Shown here piece after piece: positions 1 to 6,047 of a DNA stretch of 12,113 nt (positions within the stretch are counted from its first letter, which is position 1; the number at the start of each line of letters is the position of its first letter). Position numbers and translations under genes: made by a program. The notes beneath the pieces were generated by a model that saw only the letters and a program-made list of their open reading frames with translations, was not told the origin of the DNA and ran no database searches. Source of the stretch: Acidobacteria bacterium RIFCSPHIGHO2_01_FULL_67_28 (lineage in GTDB: Bacteria; Acidobacteriota; Terriglobia; Acidiferrales; 2-02-FULL-67-57); NCBI GenBank assembly GCA_001766965.1, contig MEKM01000017.1, positions 1 to 12,113 of the forward strand, in the 5' to 3' direction.

Positions 1-15
1 TCGTGGTTCCTGTTT

Positions 16-303
16 ATGGAAATCGACGAGCGCAAACTCCGCGAAATCCTGACCGACCAGCGAGAAGACTTCAAGCGCCACGTCGGTCTGCTTGTCGAAG
101 AAGTAGATAGCAAATTCGCTCTAGTCCAGGAAGGTTTCCACGGGCTGGCAGACAAGGTCGATCAGCTCCATCACGAGATAACGGGAATCCGGCAAGAGCT
201 CGAACAGGTGCGCATGTTGCTGTTTCGGAAGGCTGACGTCGAACGCCTGGAAACGCTGGAACAGCGCGTGGCCGCGATCGAGAAGCGCCTTCTCCAAAAG
301 TAG
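16..303 (+). CDS. Small coiled-coil hypothetical protein (95 aa, start uncertain)
   Basis: I do not recognise a function. The 95-residue product is highly charged and almost entirely predicted helix, with heptad-like spacing of hydrophobic residues from about residue 20 to the C-terminal KRLLQK, so a coiled coil is likely. There are no cysteines, membrane segments or signal peptide. It resembles small acidobacterial-type hypothetical proteins that begin with a KLREIL-x-QREDF-like helix, but this is from memory and the family has no role known to me. The ATG at 16 has no visible Shine-Dalgarno, and the frame is open from base 1 to the ATG, so the true start may lie before the window. It is the only gene here on the plus strand and converges with the aldolase gene, leaving 65 bp between the two stop codons. 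Coding is plausible, not proven. Confidence 0.6.
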   Translation: MEIDERKLREILTDQREDFKRHVGLLVEEVDSKFALVQEGFHGLADKVDQLHHEITGIRQELEQVRMLLFRKADVERLETLEQRVAAIEKRLLQK

Positions 304-316
304 CCTCCTCTGCGCC

Positions 317-345
317 GGCCTTCCCCATCCCAAGCCAAGAAGGCC
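317..345. terminator. Weak inverted repeat between convergent genes, possible terminator
   Basis: GGCCTTC at 317-323 is exactly complementary to GAAGGCC at 339-345, giving a 7-bp stem with a 15-nt loop. It lies between the stop codons of the coiled-coil ORF and the aldolase gene, where a bidirectional terminator would be expected. The loop is long and neither strand has a following U tract, so the call is weak. Confidence 0.22.
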
Positions 346-368
346 AAGTTTGAGATTAGGATGCGCTG

Positions 369-1385
369 TCAGCGGAGGGCGGCGGCCGACTCGGCGCCGT
401 AGAAGCTGTACCAGGGCTTGGCGGCCTTGAGGCGCGCGTTGACGGACTCGATGTTCTTCACGCCCTGGTCGGAGAGCCAGTCCTCGAGCGCCTTGACGCC
501 GCCCTTGGCGTAGACGGGCACACCGTCCTTCCAGGTGGCCCGGCCGCAGAGCACGCCCGACCAGTTGACGCCCGACTCGGCCGCGAGCTCAAGCGTCTCG
601 GTGAAGACGTCGTTGGAGACGCCGGCGCTCAAATAGATGAAGGGCCGCCGGGCGACGCCGGCGGCTTTCTGGAAGAGGTCTTTCGCCTGCTGGCGGGTCC
701 AGAGCTTCGGCCCCTTGAAGGCCTTGCTGCCCTCGACGTACTTCATGTTGATGGGGACTTCGACCTTCAATACGTCCACCTGGTAGCGGTCCTTGCTGAA
801 CTCGGCCATGGAGCGGGCGACGATGTCGGGCTTCTTCTGGGCGAACTCGGGGCTCTGCTCGTCGAGGCCCTCCTCGTAGCCGATGAACTCGAGGAAGAAG
901 GGGGCGTCGAGCGCGGTGCACTCGGCCCCGATGCGCTCGATGAAGGCGTGCTTGATTTCGTTGACCTCCGCCGGGTCGTAGGGCGTGTAGTACATCAGCA
1001 CCTTGACGCAGTCCGCCCCGGCCTCCACCAGCCGCCGCACCGAATACTCCGGCAGCAGGTCGGGCAGCCGCCCCGGGCCGGTCTTGTCGTACCCGCTCTT
1101 CTCGTAAGCGAGCAGCACGCCGGCGTTCTTGGCGACGACTTTGAGGCACGGCAGCGAGAACTCCGGGTCGAGCAGGATGGCGCTGGCGTGCTGCGTCAGG
1201 ATCTTGGTGACGGCGGTCTTGAATTCGGTCAGGTCGGCCGCCGGAACCTGCTTCGTGTCCACTCCCCGTCCCTGGGCAATGGCTTTCTGGAGCGAGCCGC
1301 GCTGGTCCATGGCGGCGGCGGCGATGACGCCGTCCTTGTTGGATACAGCTTCCATACCCTTGCGCTTCCCGTCGCTGATCTTCAT
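369..1385 (-). CDS. lacD: LacD-like class I tagatose-1,6-/fructose-1,6-bisphosphate aldolase
   Basis: The 338-aa product matches the LacD family of cytosolic class I (Schiff-base) aldolases, which cleave tagatose 1,6-bisphosphate, often also fructose 1,6-bisphosphate, into dihydroxyacetone phosphate and glyceraldehyde 3-phosphate. Visible family features are AMDQRGS (D27), CVKVLMYY (K128), FFLEFIGYEEG (E166), VDVLKVEVP (K207, expected Schiff-base lysine) and, near the C-terminus, LCGRATWKDGV. Length is close to the usual ~325-340. The start at 1385 is preceded by AGGGGGAG at good spacing; the open frame continues upstream to 1844, but that extension is low-complexity and Arg-rich, crosses two palindromes and overlaps the zinc-ribbon gene. 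There is no lac or gat gene nearby, so the physiological substrate is open: it may act in general hexose-bisphosphate metabolism. Family call is firm, the substrate is inference. Confidence 0.93.
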   Translation of the reverse strand: MKISDGKRKGMEAVSNKDGVIAAAAMDQRGSLQKAIAQGRGVDTKQVPAADLTEFKTAVTKILTQHASAILLDPEFSLPCLKVVAKNAGVLLAYEKSGYDKTGPGRLPDLLPEYSVRRLVEAGADCVKVLMYYTPYDPAEVNEIKHAFIERIGAECTALDAPFFLEFIGYEEGLDEQSPEFAQKKPDIVARSMAEFSKDRYQVDVLKVEVPINMKYVEGSKAFKGPKLWTRQQAKDLFQKAAGVARRPFIYLSAGVSNDVFTETLELAAESGVNWSGVLCGRATWKDGVPVYAKGGVKALEDWLSDQGVKNIESVNARLKAAKPWYSFYGAESAAALR

Positions 1386-1401
1386 CGTCTCCCCCTGACT
1401 T

Positions 1402-1423
1402 GGGCAGACAAGAGTGTCTGCCC
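1402..1423. repeat. Palindromic repeat unit A, 16 nt upstream of the aldolase start
   Basis: GGGCAGACA at 1402-1410 and TGTCTGCCC at 1415-1423 form a perfect 9-bp stem with a 4-nt AGAG loop. Its minus-strand foot ends 16 nt before the aldolase ATG, immediately before the ribosome binding site. The core CAGACA-N4-TGTCTG is shared with a second unit 62 bp further upstream, so this is a member of a dispersed palindrome (REP-like) family rather than a chance hairpin. Confidence 0.8.
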
Positions 1424-1463
1424 CACCATGATTCGCGCCTTCGTCTACCCTGCGCGGCCGGTG

Positions 1464-1485
1464 GCGCAGACATTCCTGTCTGCGC
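1464..1485. repeat. Palindromic repeat unit B (same core as unit A)
   Basis: GCGCAGACA at 1464-1472 and TGTCTGCGC at 1477-1485 form a perfect 9-bp stem with a 4-nt TTCC loop. The architecture (9-bp arms, 4-nt loop) and the CAGACA/TGTCTG core are identical to the unit at 1402-1423, while the outer two stem pairs and the loop differ, as expected of diverged members of one repeat family. Both lie in the 146-bp gap between the zinc-ribbon gene and the aldolase gene. Confidence 0.8.
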
Positions 1486-1531
1486 GCAAACGCCGCCATT
1501 CTAGCACGAGCCCCGCGCCAACTGAACTTTT

Positions 1532-1870
1532 CTAGTTTCGCGCCACCTCGGTGACGGCAAAGGTCAGCAGGGCGAAGCAGGCGCCGCAGACGTGGGTGGC
1601 GGCGTCGACCGGGGGCGCGAGCTCGTAGACGGCAGTGGACTCGCAACGGGCGCAGCCGGTGGTGGGCACCAGGGAATCGGCCGGCCCGGTCGAAGGCAGC
1701 CCCGCGCGTGTGGGCGCGGGCAACTCCCCGCCCGACTTTTCCGTGACGAGCTGAAAGGTCGAGTTGCAGTCGTTGCAGAGGTGGTTGAAGCAGCACTTGG
1801 GCTCGCAGGTGTAGGTGATCTGCCGCGAACCGCAATTCGGGCACGCCGGGTTGAGCGGCAAGAATTTCAT
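1532..1870 (-). CDS. Small cysteine-rich zinc-ribbon protein (112 aa)
   Basis: The function is unknown. The product has an N-terminal cluster CPNC (C10, C13), then C22, C26, C27 and C32-x2-C35, followed by a Gly/Pro/Ser-rich linker (about 46-72) and a second pair of knuckles CARC (C73, C76) and CGAC (C95, C98). This looks like two zinc-binding modules, the first with more cysteines than one zinc site needs. No catalytic domain, membrane segment or signal peptide is visible. I chose the ATG at 1870 because the protein begins MKFLPLNPACPNCGS; a GTG at 1900 in the same frame would add ten residues but would place the TATAAT element inside the coding region. The Shine-Dalgarno is weak. It stands alone, 146 bp from the aldolase. 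It could be a nucleic-acid- or metal-binding accessory protein; this is a guess. Confidence 0.72.
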   Translation of the reverse strand: MKFLPLNPACPNCGSRQITYTCEPKCCFNHLCNDCNSTFQLVTEKSGGELPAPTRAGLPSTGPADSLVPTTGCARCESTAVYELAPPVDAATHVCGACFALLTFAVTEVARN

Positions 1871-1885
1871 CTCTGGGCAGGCGTG

Positions 1886-1891
1886 ATTATA
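1886..1891 (-). promoter_or_regulatory. Consensus -10 element (TATAAT) upstream of the zinc-ribbon gene
   Basis: The minus strand reads TTGTATAATCACGCC, an exact TATAAT in an otherwise GC-rich region, with 15 nt between it and the ATG at 1870. Transcription from it would begin only about 8 nt before the ATG, giving a very short leader. No good -35 hexamer is present at 16-18 bp spacing, so the element is plausible but incomplete. Confidence 0.4.
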
Positions 1892-1977
1892 CAATGGCAC
1901 TTAGTCCACACTGCTCCTGTCGCGCGATTTGAGCCCAAGCGACGGGGACCGCTGGGCTAAGAAAGAGCCTGAGGTAG

Positions 1978-2006
1978 CGGCGACGAACCCGCAGGGTTCG
2001 TCGCCG
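1978..2006. repeat. Long perfect palindrome in an intergenic repeat block
   Basis: CGGCGACGAACCC at 1978-1990 and GGGTTCGTCGCCG at 1994-2006 form a perfect 13-bp stem with a GCA loop. It lies in the 240-bp gap between the reductase stop and the zinc-ribbon start, within a block (1978-2098) that has a second palindrome at its other end. It lies immediately downstream of the reductase gene, so it could also help terminate that transcript, but no U tract follows. Confidence 0.75.
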
Positions 2007-2039
2007 GTCTTGGCGAAGCCCGTGGCACCGGCGTCTCGC

Positions 2040-2063
2040 TTGCCCTGAGCGGAGCCGAAGGGC
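2040..2063. repeat. Dispersed repeat segment (CTTGCCCTGAGCGGAGCCGAAGGG type)
   Basis: The segment reads CTTGCCCTGAGCGG followed by AGCCGAAGGG. I recognise this as a variant of a motif that recurs between genes in many environmental bacterial genomes and, when translated, gives spurious LRLRSGQA or FGSAQGK peptides. Both of those peptides appear in open frames across this gap. It sits between the palindromes at 1978-2006 and 2080-2098. Recognition is from memory; dispersal in this genome cannot be seen here. Confidence 0.5.
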
Positions 2064-2079
2064 CGGTGGGAGCAGAAGC

Positions 2080-2098
2080 CACAGGCCAGAGGCCTGTG
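2080..2098. repeat. Palindrome just downstream of the reductase stop
   Basis: CACAGGCC at 2080-2087 and GGCCTGTG at 2091-2098 form a perfect 8-bp stem with an AGA loop, 12 bp past the reductase stop codon. The flanking bases (GC before, CC after) extend the symmetry only imperfectly. It closes the intergenic repeat block and may act as an RNA hairpin at the 3' end of the reductase transcript; there is no following U tract on the minus strand. Confidence 0.65.
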
Positions 2099-2110
2099 CC
2101 ACAAAGGGGG

Positions 2111-3472
2111 TCAATCGGCGGCGGCGCTGCCGGAGTTGCCCTTGCTCTTTTCTTCCTCGATGGCGCGGAGCATCTCGGCGTCGTCGGCGAACTTGAAGGA
2201 GTGCAACCCGCGGGCGCGCGCCTGCTTTTCTTCGGCGCGGCCGAGGTAGGGCAGCTCTTCCTTCGCCACGAGGGCGACGCCCTTCTTGGCCAGCGCGGCG
2301 CGGATCTCTTCGGGCGCGGCCGACATCCGGGCCGGAGCGCTCTCGAGGTGCTTCAGGATGTGGGTGGCGCCCTGCTCGGCGTCGAAGCGCGCCTTGCCCA
2401 CCAGGCCTTCGCTGGCCTTGCGCGCCCAGCCGACGACGTATGTCCCCTCGACGACTTTTCCGCCCGCGGGGTCGAAGACTTCGTAGGCGGCGCGCTCGGC
2501 CTCGGCGGTGTCGGGGTTGGTGACGTAACCGTCCTTGCCGAAGGGCAGGCCCACGGCGGGGTCGACGACGTCGCCGATGGCGAAGATGAGCGTGTCGAAC
2601 TCGAGCTCGCTCGTCTTGTCGGTGGCCTTGGCGGCGGTCGAGCCGTTCTTGGCGACGAGCAGATTTTCGGTGACGGTCAGGTGGGCGATGCGCCCGCTCG
2701 CGTCGGCGTGGATGGCGGTGGGCGACGACAGGAAGCGGAAGGTGAGCCGCGGCGCGGTCGCCTCCTGGAAGGGCTTGGCGAGCGTAGGGAAGCTCGACTC
2801 GGGGACCTTGGCGATGTCCTGGCCGACGGCGGCGATGCGCTCCTTCACCCGCTGCAACTCATCCTGCAAGGCGCGGCGGTCGAGGTGCGCCTCGATGTGG
2901 TCGAACTCTTTTTCGTCGAACTTCACCTCGAAGGGCCCGCGGCGGGCGATGACGGTGACTTCCTCGGTCCGCCGCTCGGGGTCGTCCTGCATCACCCAGC
3001 GCGCGATGTCCACCATCACGTTCCCCATGCCGATGATGGCGATGCGCTTGCCGGTCGAGAAATCCCGCGTCGCAAAAGGCGGCAGGCGGTTGTAGTGGTA
3101 GACGAAGTCTTTGGCCGAGTAAACCCCGCGGGCCTCTTCGCCCGGGAGGCCGAGCTTCTTCGTCCCCTGCGCCCCGACGGCGAAGACCAGCGCCGCCGGG
3201 TTCCACTGGCGCAGCTCGCCGAGCGTGAGCGCGTGCCCGCTCCCCACCGGCAGGTGCCCGAAGTAAGCGACCTCGGGCAGCTCGAGGATCTTCCCGAACT
3301 GCTTGCGCAGCCCGTCCTTCATCTTGTCTTTCACCGGATAGATGCCGTACTCGGCCAGGCCGCCGGGCTTGATGTCGCGGTTGAAGATGACCACGCGGTG
3401 GCCCGCGGTCGCGATCTTGCGCGCCGCGAACAACCCGGCGGGCCCCGCGCCCACGACGAAAACCGTTTTCAC
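2111..3472 (-). CDS. Adrenodoxin-reductase-like FAD/NADP oxidoreductase (ferredoxin-NADP reductase family)
   Basis: The 453-aa product has the two-dinucleotide fold of adrenodoxin reductase, mycobacterial FprA and glutamate synthase small-chain proteins, which pass electrons between NADPH and ferredoxin through FAD. Seen in order: FAD motif VGAGPAGLFAA (7-17); GGLAEYGIYPVKDK (37-50), the counterpart of the family's G-x-x-RYGVAPDH-type loop; NADP motif GMGNVMVDIAR (148-158) with ARRGP (176-180); and the C-terminal flavin-contact stretch GWARKASEGLVG before RFDAE. No iron-sulfur cysteine cluster is present, so it needs an external carrier. The start is a GTG with AGGAGG five nt upstream, a strong site. 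It appears monocistronic. The tail after about residue 385 (Ala/Lys/Glu-rich) is probably a helical extension. Family assignment is firm; the redox partner and direction are not shown, though the nearby NAD(P)-linked hydrogenase makes a role in pyridine-nucleotide/ferredoxin exchange conceivable. Confidence 0.9.
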   Translation of the reverse strand: MKTVFVVGAGPAGLFAARKIATAGHRVVIFNRDIKPGGLAEYGIYPVKDKMKDGLRKQFGKILELPEVAYFGHLPVGSGHALTLGELRQWNPAALVFAVGAQGTKKLGLPGEEARGVYSAKDFVYHYNRLPPFATRDFSTGKRIAIIGMGNVMVDIARWVMQDDPERRTEEVTVIARRGPFEVKFDEKEFDHIEAHLDRRALQDELQRVKERIAAVGQDIAKVPESSFPTLAKPFQEATAPRLTFRFLSSPTAIHADASGRIAHLTVTENLLVAKNGSTAAKATDKTSELEFDTLIFAIGDVVDPAVGLPFGKDGYVTNPDTAEAERAAYEVFDPAGGKVVEGTYVVGWARKASEGLVGKARFDAEQGATHILKHLESAPARMSAAPEEIRAALAKKGVALVAKEELPYLGRAEEKQARARGLHSFKFADDAEMLRAIEEEKSKGNSGSAAAD

Positions 3473-3507
3473 AGTGGCCTCCTTGAACGGCTCTCTCCGA
3501 GGTCAGG

Positions 3508-3538
3508 AGAATAGCAGGTAAGTTGCCGCAACGGACAA
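3508..3538 (-). promoter_or_regulatory. Possible extended -10 promoter for the reductase gene
   Basis: The minus strand has TGCTATTCT (extended -10, hexamer at 3508-3513) about 35 nt upstream of the GTG start, and TTGTCC at 3533-3538 at a 19-bp spacing. The TGn extension would compensate for the poor -35 and long spacer. It is consistent with separate transcription of this gene, but it is a pattern match only. Confidence 0.35.
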
Positions 3539-3572
3539 ACTGCCGGAGGGTCTAATCCCTGTTTTTTCAAAT

Positions 3573-3655
3573 GAATACGAGACGCCGGCAAGAAGCGCGG
3601 CACCGAAGGGCCTGCGGCGTGAGCTTTTTGCCCCACGGAACGGGCGGCCTTGTGC
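3573..3655. repeat. Possible degenerate, rearranged relative of the 1978-2098 repeat block
   Basis: The 229-bp gap between the membrane-protein stop and the reductase start holds no gene I can support. It contains GAGACGCCGG, the exact reverse complement of CCGGCGTCTC in the block downstream of the reductase, plus CCGAAGGGCC and a TTGTGCCACA segment similar to the CTGTGCCACA there. The shared pieces are not all in the same relative orientation and the palindromes are lost, so this may be a decayed or rearranged copy, or coincidence in GC-rich DNA. Confidence 0.3.
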
Positions 3656-3701
3656 CACATCCCGCAGGCGAGCGGCAGCCAATGCGCGGAGATTGGTCGA
3701 A

Positions 3702-4172
3702 TCACCCGTGATGGGGAGAGGGCTTGCGAGATCGAAGTCTCGCCACGGGAAACGCCCCGAGCAGAAGGGCTGTTCCGGGAGCCAGGAGCCAGCAGACTAC
3801 AAAGTATCCGAAACCACAAAGACTGTGCCAGACGGAATGACGGCCGCCACCCACGTCACCGATGAGGTCAGCCACGAGGGCGACAATCCCGAAACCCGAC
3901 ATCGCAATCACCGGAAAGACAGCGGCAAGGATCGGAGTCGTCCCTTTTCCGCCTGCGCGCCCGGACCAGTAAGCTCCGAGAGCGCCCAGGAGGGGCAGGC
4001 TCGCCAACCAAGGAAGGAAGAACTGCCAGGGGTGGTGCCAGTGCGGGAAGAAAGTGAGCGGCCGGACCCCGGCCCACAACAGGATCGCCACTCCGCTCAT
4101 TGACACGAAAAACGTAGCGAGGCCGGGAAGCCAGAGAGTCTTGACGCGTTCGCTGGCAGGGCCACTCAACAC
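3702..4172 (-). CDS. Four-helix hypothetical membrane protein coupled to the hydrogenase operon
   Basis: I do not recognise a function. The 156-aa product has four likely membrane helices at about 13-35, 50-69, 80-104 and 118-141, a His/Trp/Pro-rich loop after helix 1 (H44, H46, H47 in FPHWHHPWQF), a GAYWSGRAGG segment after helix 2 and a basic tail RLRSRKPSPHHG. It resembles small acidobacterial membrane proteins ending in a PGxALLLGAxP helix; this is from memory. The start is a GTG at 4172 overlapping the maturation-protease stop by 7 bp, with GGAG seven nt upstream; the open frame continues to 4595 only as an Arg-rich shadow of the protease gene. Being the last gene of the hydrogenase operon it is presumably co-translated with it, but it has no cysteine pair or quinone-site motif that would make it an electron-transfer anchor. 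Confidence 0.75.
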   Translation of the reverse strand: MLSGPASERVKTLWLPGLATFFVSMSGVAILLWAGVRPLTFFPHWHHPWQFFLPWLASLPLLGALGAYWSGRAGGKGTTPILAAVFPVIAMSGFGIVALVADLIGDVGGGRHSVWHSLCGFGYFVVCWLLAPGTALLLGAFPVARLRSRKPSPHHG

Positions 4173-4750
4173 GCGGTATCTCCGGGAAAGGAAGTGTCGC
4201 CCGGTGGGAACCGCCGATGCACCGGCCAGCGGCGGGAGTCGGTGCCGAGCAAGAAAGCTTCGAGACGCGGATAGCGGTCGAGCACCAGCGCCACGGCGGC
4301 GTCGACCGCCGGCGAGAGTTCCGCGCCCGGCGAGACGCTGCCGATTTCCACGCCAAGAAGCATCATCCGCGGCAGCGGCCGCTCGAGAGCGCGCGCCAGG
4401 CTCAAGGTCTCCGCCAGGTTCCACCCGTGGCTGGAGAGCGAGCCGAGGGCGCGGGGAAGGACGTCCCGCGAAGGCAGCGACACGAGGTGGAGCGTGCCCG
4501 GCGGCGCGCCGCTCACGACCGCGTCCACGAAAAGAACCACCTCCGCCTCCGCAGGCAGATCGAGCAGCTCGACCCCGGGTTGACCCAGAAAACAAGAGCG
4601 GCCAGCGCCGTCGCCGCGGGCGCGGAGGTCCCCGAGAATCTTCGCGGCCACACTGTCTTCGCCCCCCAGAGGATTGCCGCAGCCGATGATGAGCAGGCGG
4701 CCGGCAGTCTCGATGCGGGCGCTTCCGGGTTGGCGCAGGGTTTCAGTCAC
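4166..4750 (-). CDS. [NiFe]-hydrogenase maturation endopeptidase (HyaD/HybD/HoxW family)
   Basis: The 194-aa product belongs to the M52 peptidases that remove the C-terminal tail of the hydrogenase large subunit once nickel is inserted. It has the opening motif LLIIGCGNPLGGEDS (19-33), FVDAV (74-78) and SSHGW (106-110). E31, D76 and H108 match in type and spacing the nickel-sensing residues E16, D62 and H93 of E. coli HybD. LLGVEIGSVSPGAELS (131-146) is the usual downstream motif. It begins with a GTG overlapping the large-subunit stop by 8 bp and ends overlapping the membrane-protein start, so it is translationally embedded in the operon. The Shine-Dalgarno is poor, as is common for coupled starts. 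The substrate is evidently the adjacent large subunit, which still has a cleavable tail after DPCISCSTH. The last ~25 residues (Arg/Pro-rich) extend past the usual fold. Confidence 0.92.
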   Translation of the reverse strand: MTETLRQPGSARIETAGRLLIIGCGNPLGGEDSVAAKILGDLRARGDGAGRSCFLGQPGVELLDLPAEAEVVLFVDAVVSGAPPGTLHLVSLPSRDVLPRALGSLSSHGWNLAETLSLARALERPLPRMMLLGVEIGSVSPGAELSPAVDAAVALVLDRYPRLEAFLLGTDSRRWPVHRRFPPGDTSFPGDTAC

Positions 4751-6047
4751 GCTGGAGCCGCAGCTTCAGGAAATGGGTGGAGCAGGAGATGCACGGGTCA
4801 TAGCAGCGGATCAGCCCCTCGCAGGCCAGGGCCATCTCCGGCTCCGGCCGCTCCAGCAGGCGCGGCAGCCACAGCCGCAGGTCGTCCTCCATCCGGCGCA
4901 GGTTCTGCGACGTAGGCGGGACGATCTTGGCGAACTCGACCAGCCCCTGCTCGTTGACGCGATAGCGGTGGTAGAGGAGGCCGCGGGGCGCTTCGGTGAC
5001 AGCGCAGCCTTCGGCGGCGCGCGGCGTGAACTCCATCCGGCTGCGGGCGGGCTCCTCGTAGGCTTCGATAATCGCCAGCGCCTCTTCGCAGGCCTGGAGC
5101 AGCTCGACGGCGCGGGCGACGACCCCGGTGAAGGGATTCCGCCAGGGCGCGGCGAGCCCGGTCTCGCGCAGGGCTTCCTGCGCCTGCGGCGTGAGCTTCT
5201 CGAAGTTCAGGTTCAGCCGCGCCAGCGGCCCGACGCAGTAGCTGGTGCGCTCGCCGGCCCGCACCGAGTGCAGCGCGGTCGAGTGGGCGACGTGCTCCTC
5301 GAGGAAAACCTTCTCGAACTCGGCCGGGGCGATGTCCACGCCCGCCGTCGAGACAATCCGCCCCTCGTTCATCGGGTATTCGTCGGGATGCCGTAGCGAG
5401 ACGAACTCGTAGGCGGGCGCGAACTCCGGGAACGGAAACCCGGCCACCCAGCGGACCGTTTCCCGGGCGGCCTCAACCGCCCACTGCAACTCATCGCGCA
5501 AAGCCAGCAAGTCCCGCCGCCGCGGCGCCTTGTAGAAGCCCCCGACACAAACTGAAACCGGGTGGATGGCGCGGCCGCCGAGCACTTCAAGGAGAGCGTT
5601 TCCGATTTTCTTCAGCCGCAGGCCGCGCTCCACTTCCCGCGGGTGCTCGCCCGCGAGCGACACCCCGCTCTCGTAGCCGAGGAAGTCGGGCGCTTGCAGC
5701 AGGTAGATGTGCAGGGCGTGGCTTTCAATCCACTCGGCGCAGTAAAGCAGGCGGCGCAGCCGGCGGACCTCCGGCCCGGGGTCGATCCCCAGGGCGGCTT
5801 CCAGAGCGTGCACCGAGCTCATCTGGTAAGCCACCGGGCAGATGCCGCAGATGCGCGCGGTGATGTCGGGGACTTCCTGCAAGTGCCGCCCGCGCAGGAA
5901 GGCCTCGAAGAAGCGCGGCGGCTCGAAGATGGTGAGCCGGAGCTCGCGCACTTCGCCCTGCTCGACCCGGGCGTAGAGCCCGCCCTCGCCCTCGACGCGG
6001 GTGAGGTAGTCGAGCTTGACCGTGCGCGGGGCGGCTTCCGCCTTCAT
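4743..6047 (-). CDS. hydA: Group 3b [NiFe]-hydrogenase large (alpha) subunit
   Basis: The 434-aa catalytic subunit carries the Ni-Fe(CN)2CO centre that splits or forms H2. The N-terminal ligand motif is RICGIC (65-70, C67 and C70) and the C-terminal one is DPCISCSTH (417-425, C419 and C422). The tail FLKLRLQRD after H425 is the expected maturation-cleavage peptide. RVEGEGG (17-23), a family signature, sits near the N-terminus. Length and motifs fit cytosolic NAD(P)-linked group 3b (sulfhydrogenase I-type) enzymes rather than membrane group 1 enzymes. The ATG at 6047 overlaps the small-subunit stop as ATGA; the open frame upstream to 6413 is a shadow of the small-subunit gene. The neighbours hydB, hydG and hydD supply the other three subunits of the heterotetramer, and the protease follows directly. 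There is no truncation or missing ligand. Confidence 0.96.
   Translation of the reverse strand: MKAEAAPRTVKLDYLTRVEGEGGLYARVEQGEVRELRLTIFEPPRFFEAFLRGRHLQEVPDITARICGICPVAYQMSSVHALEAALGIDPGPEVRRLRRLLYCAEWIESHALHIYLLQAPDFLGYESGVSLAGEHPREVERGLRLKKIGNALLEVLGGRAIHPVSVCVGGFYKAPRRRDLLALRDELQWAVEAARETVRWVAGFPFPEFAPAYEFVSLRHPDEYPMNEGRIVSTAGVDIAPAEFEKVFLEEHVAHSTALHSVRAGERTSYCVGPLARLNLNFEKLTPQAQEALRETGLAAPWRNPFTGVVARAVELLQACEEALAIIEAYEEPARSRMEFTPRAAEGCAVTEAPRGLLYHRYRVNEQGLVEFAKIVPPTSQNLRRMEDDLRLWLPRLLERPEPEMALACEGLIRCYDPCISCSTHFLKLRLQRD

Noticed and set aside
1386..1844. N-terminal extension of the aldolase frame
   Set aside because: It is Arg/His-rich without family similarity, crosses both palindromes and overlaps the zinc-ribbon gene; a good ribosome site precedes the ATG at 1385.
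1887..2114. A 75-codon minus-strand frame after the reductase gene
   Set aside because: It is the translation of the intergenic repeat block (contains LRLRSGQA) and is not a gene.
2066..3514. A 482-codon open frame on the plus strand across the reductase gene
   Set aside because: It is antisense to a clearly conserved oxidoreductase, and its product is Gly/Val/Arg/Asp-rich with no recognisable motif, as expected of a GC-rich shadow frame.
3469..3819. A 116-codon minus-strand frame and overlapping plus-strand frames in the gap before the reductase
   Set aside because: No family resemblance and no ribosome site; the minus frame overlaps the membrane-protein gene and the region has repeat-like sequence.
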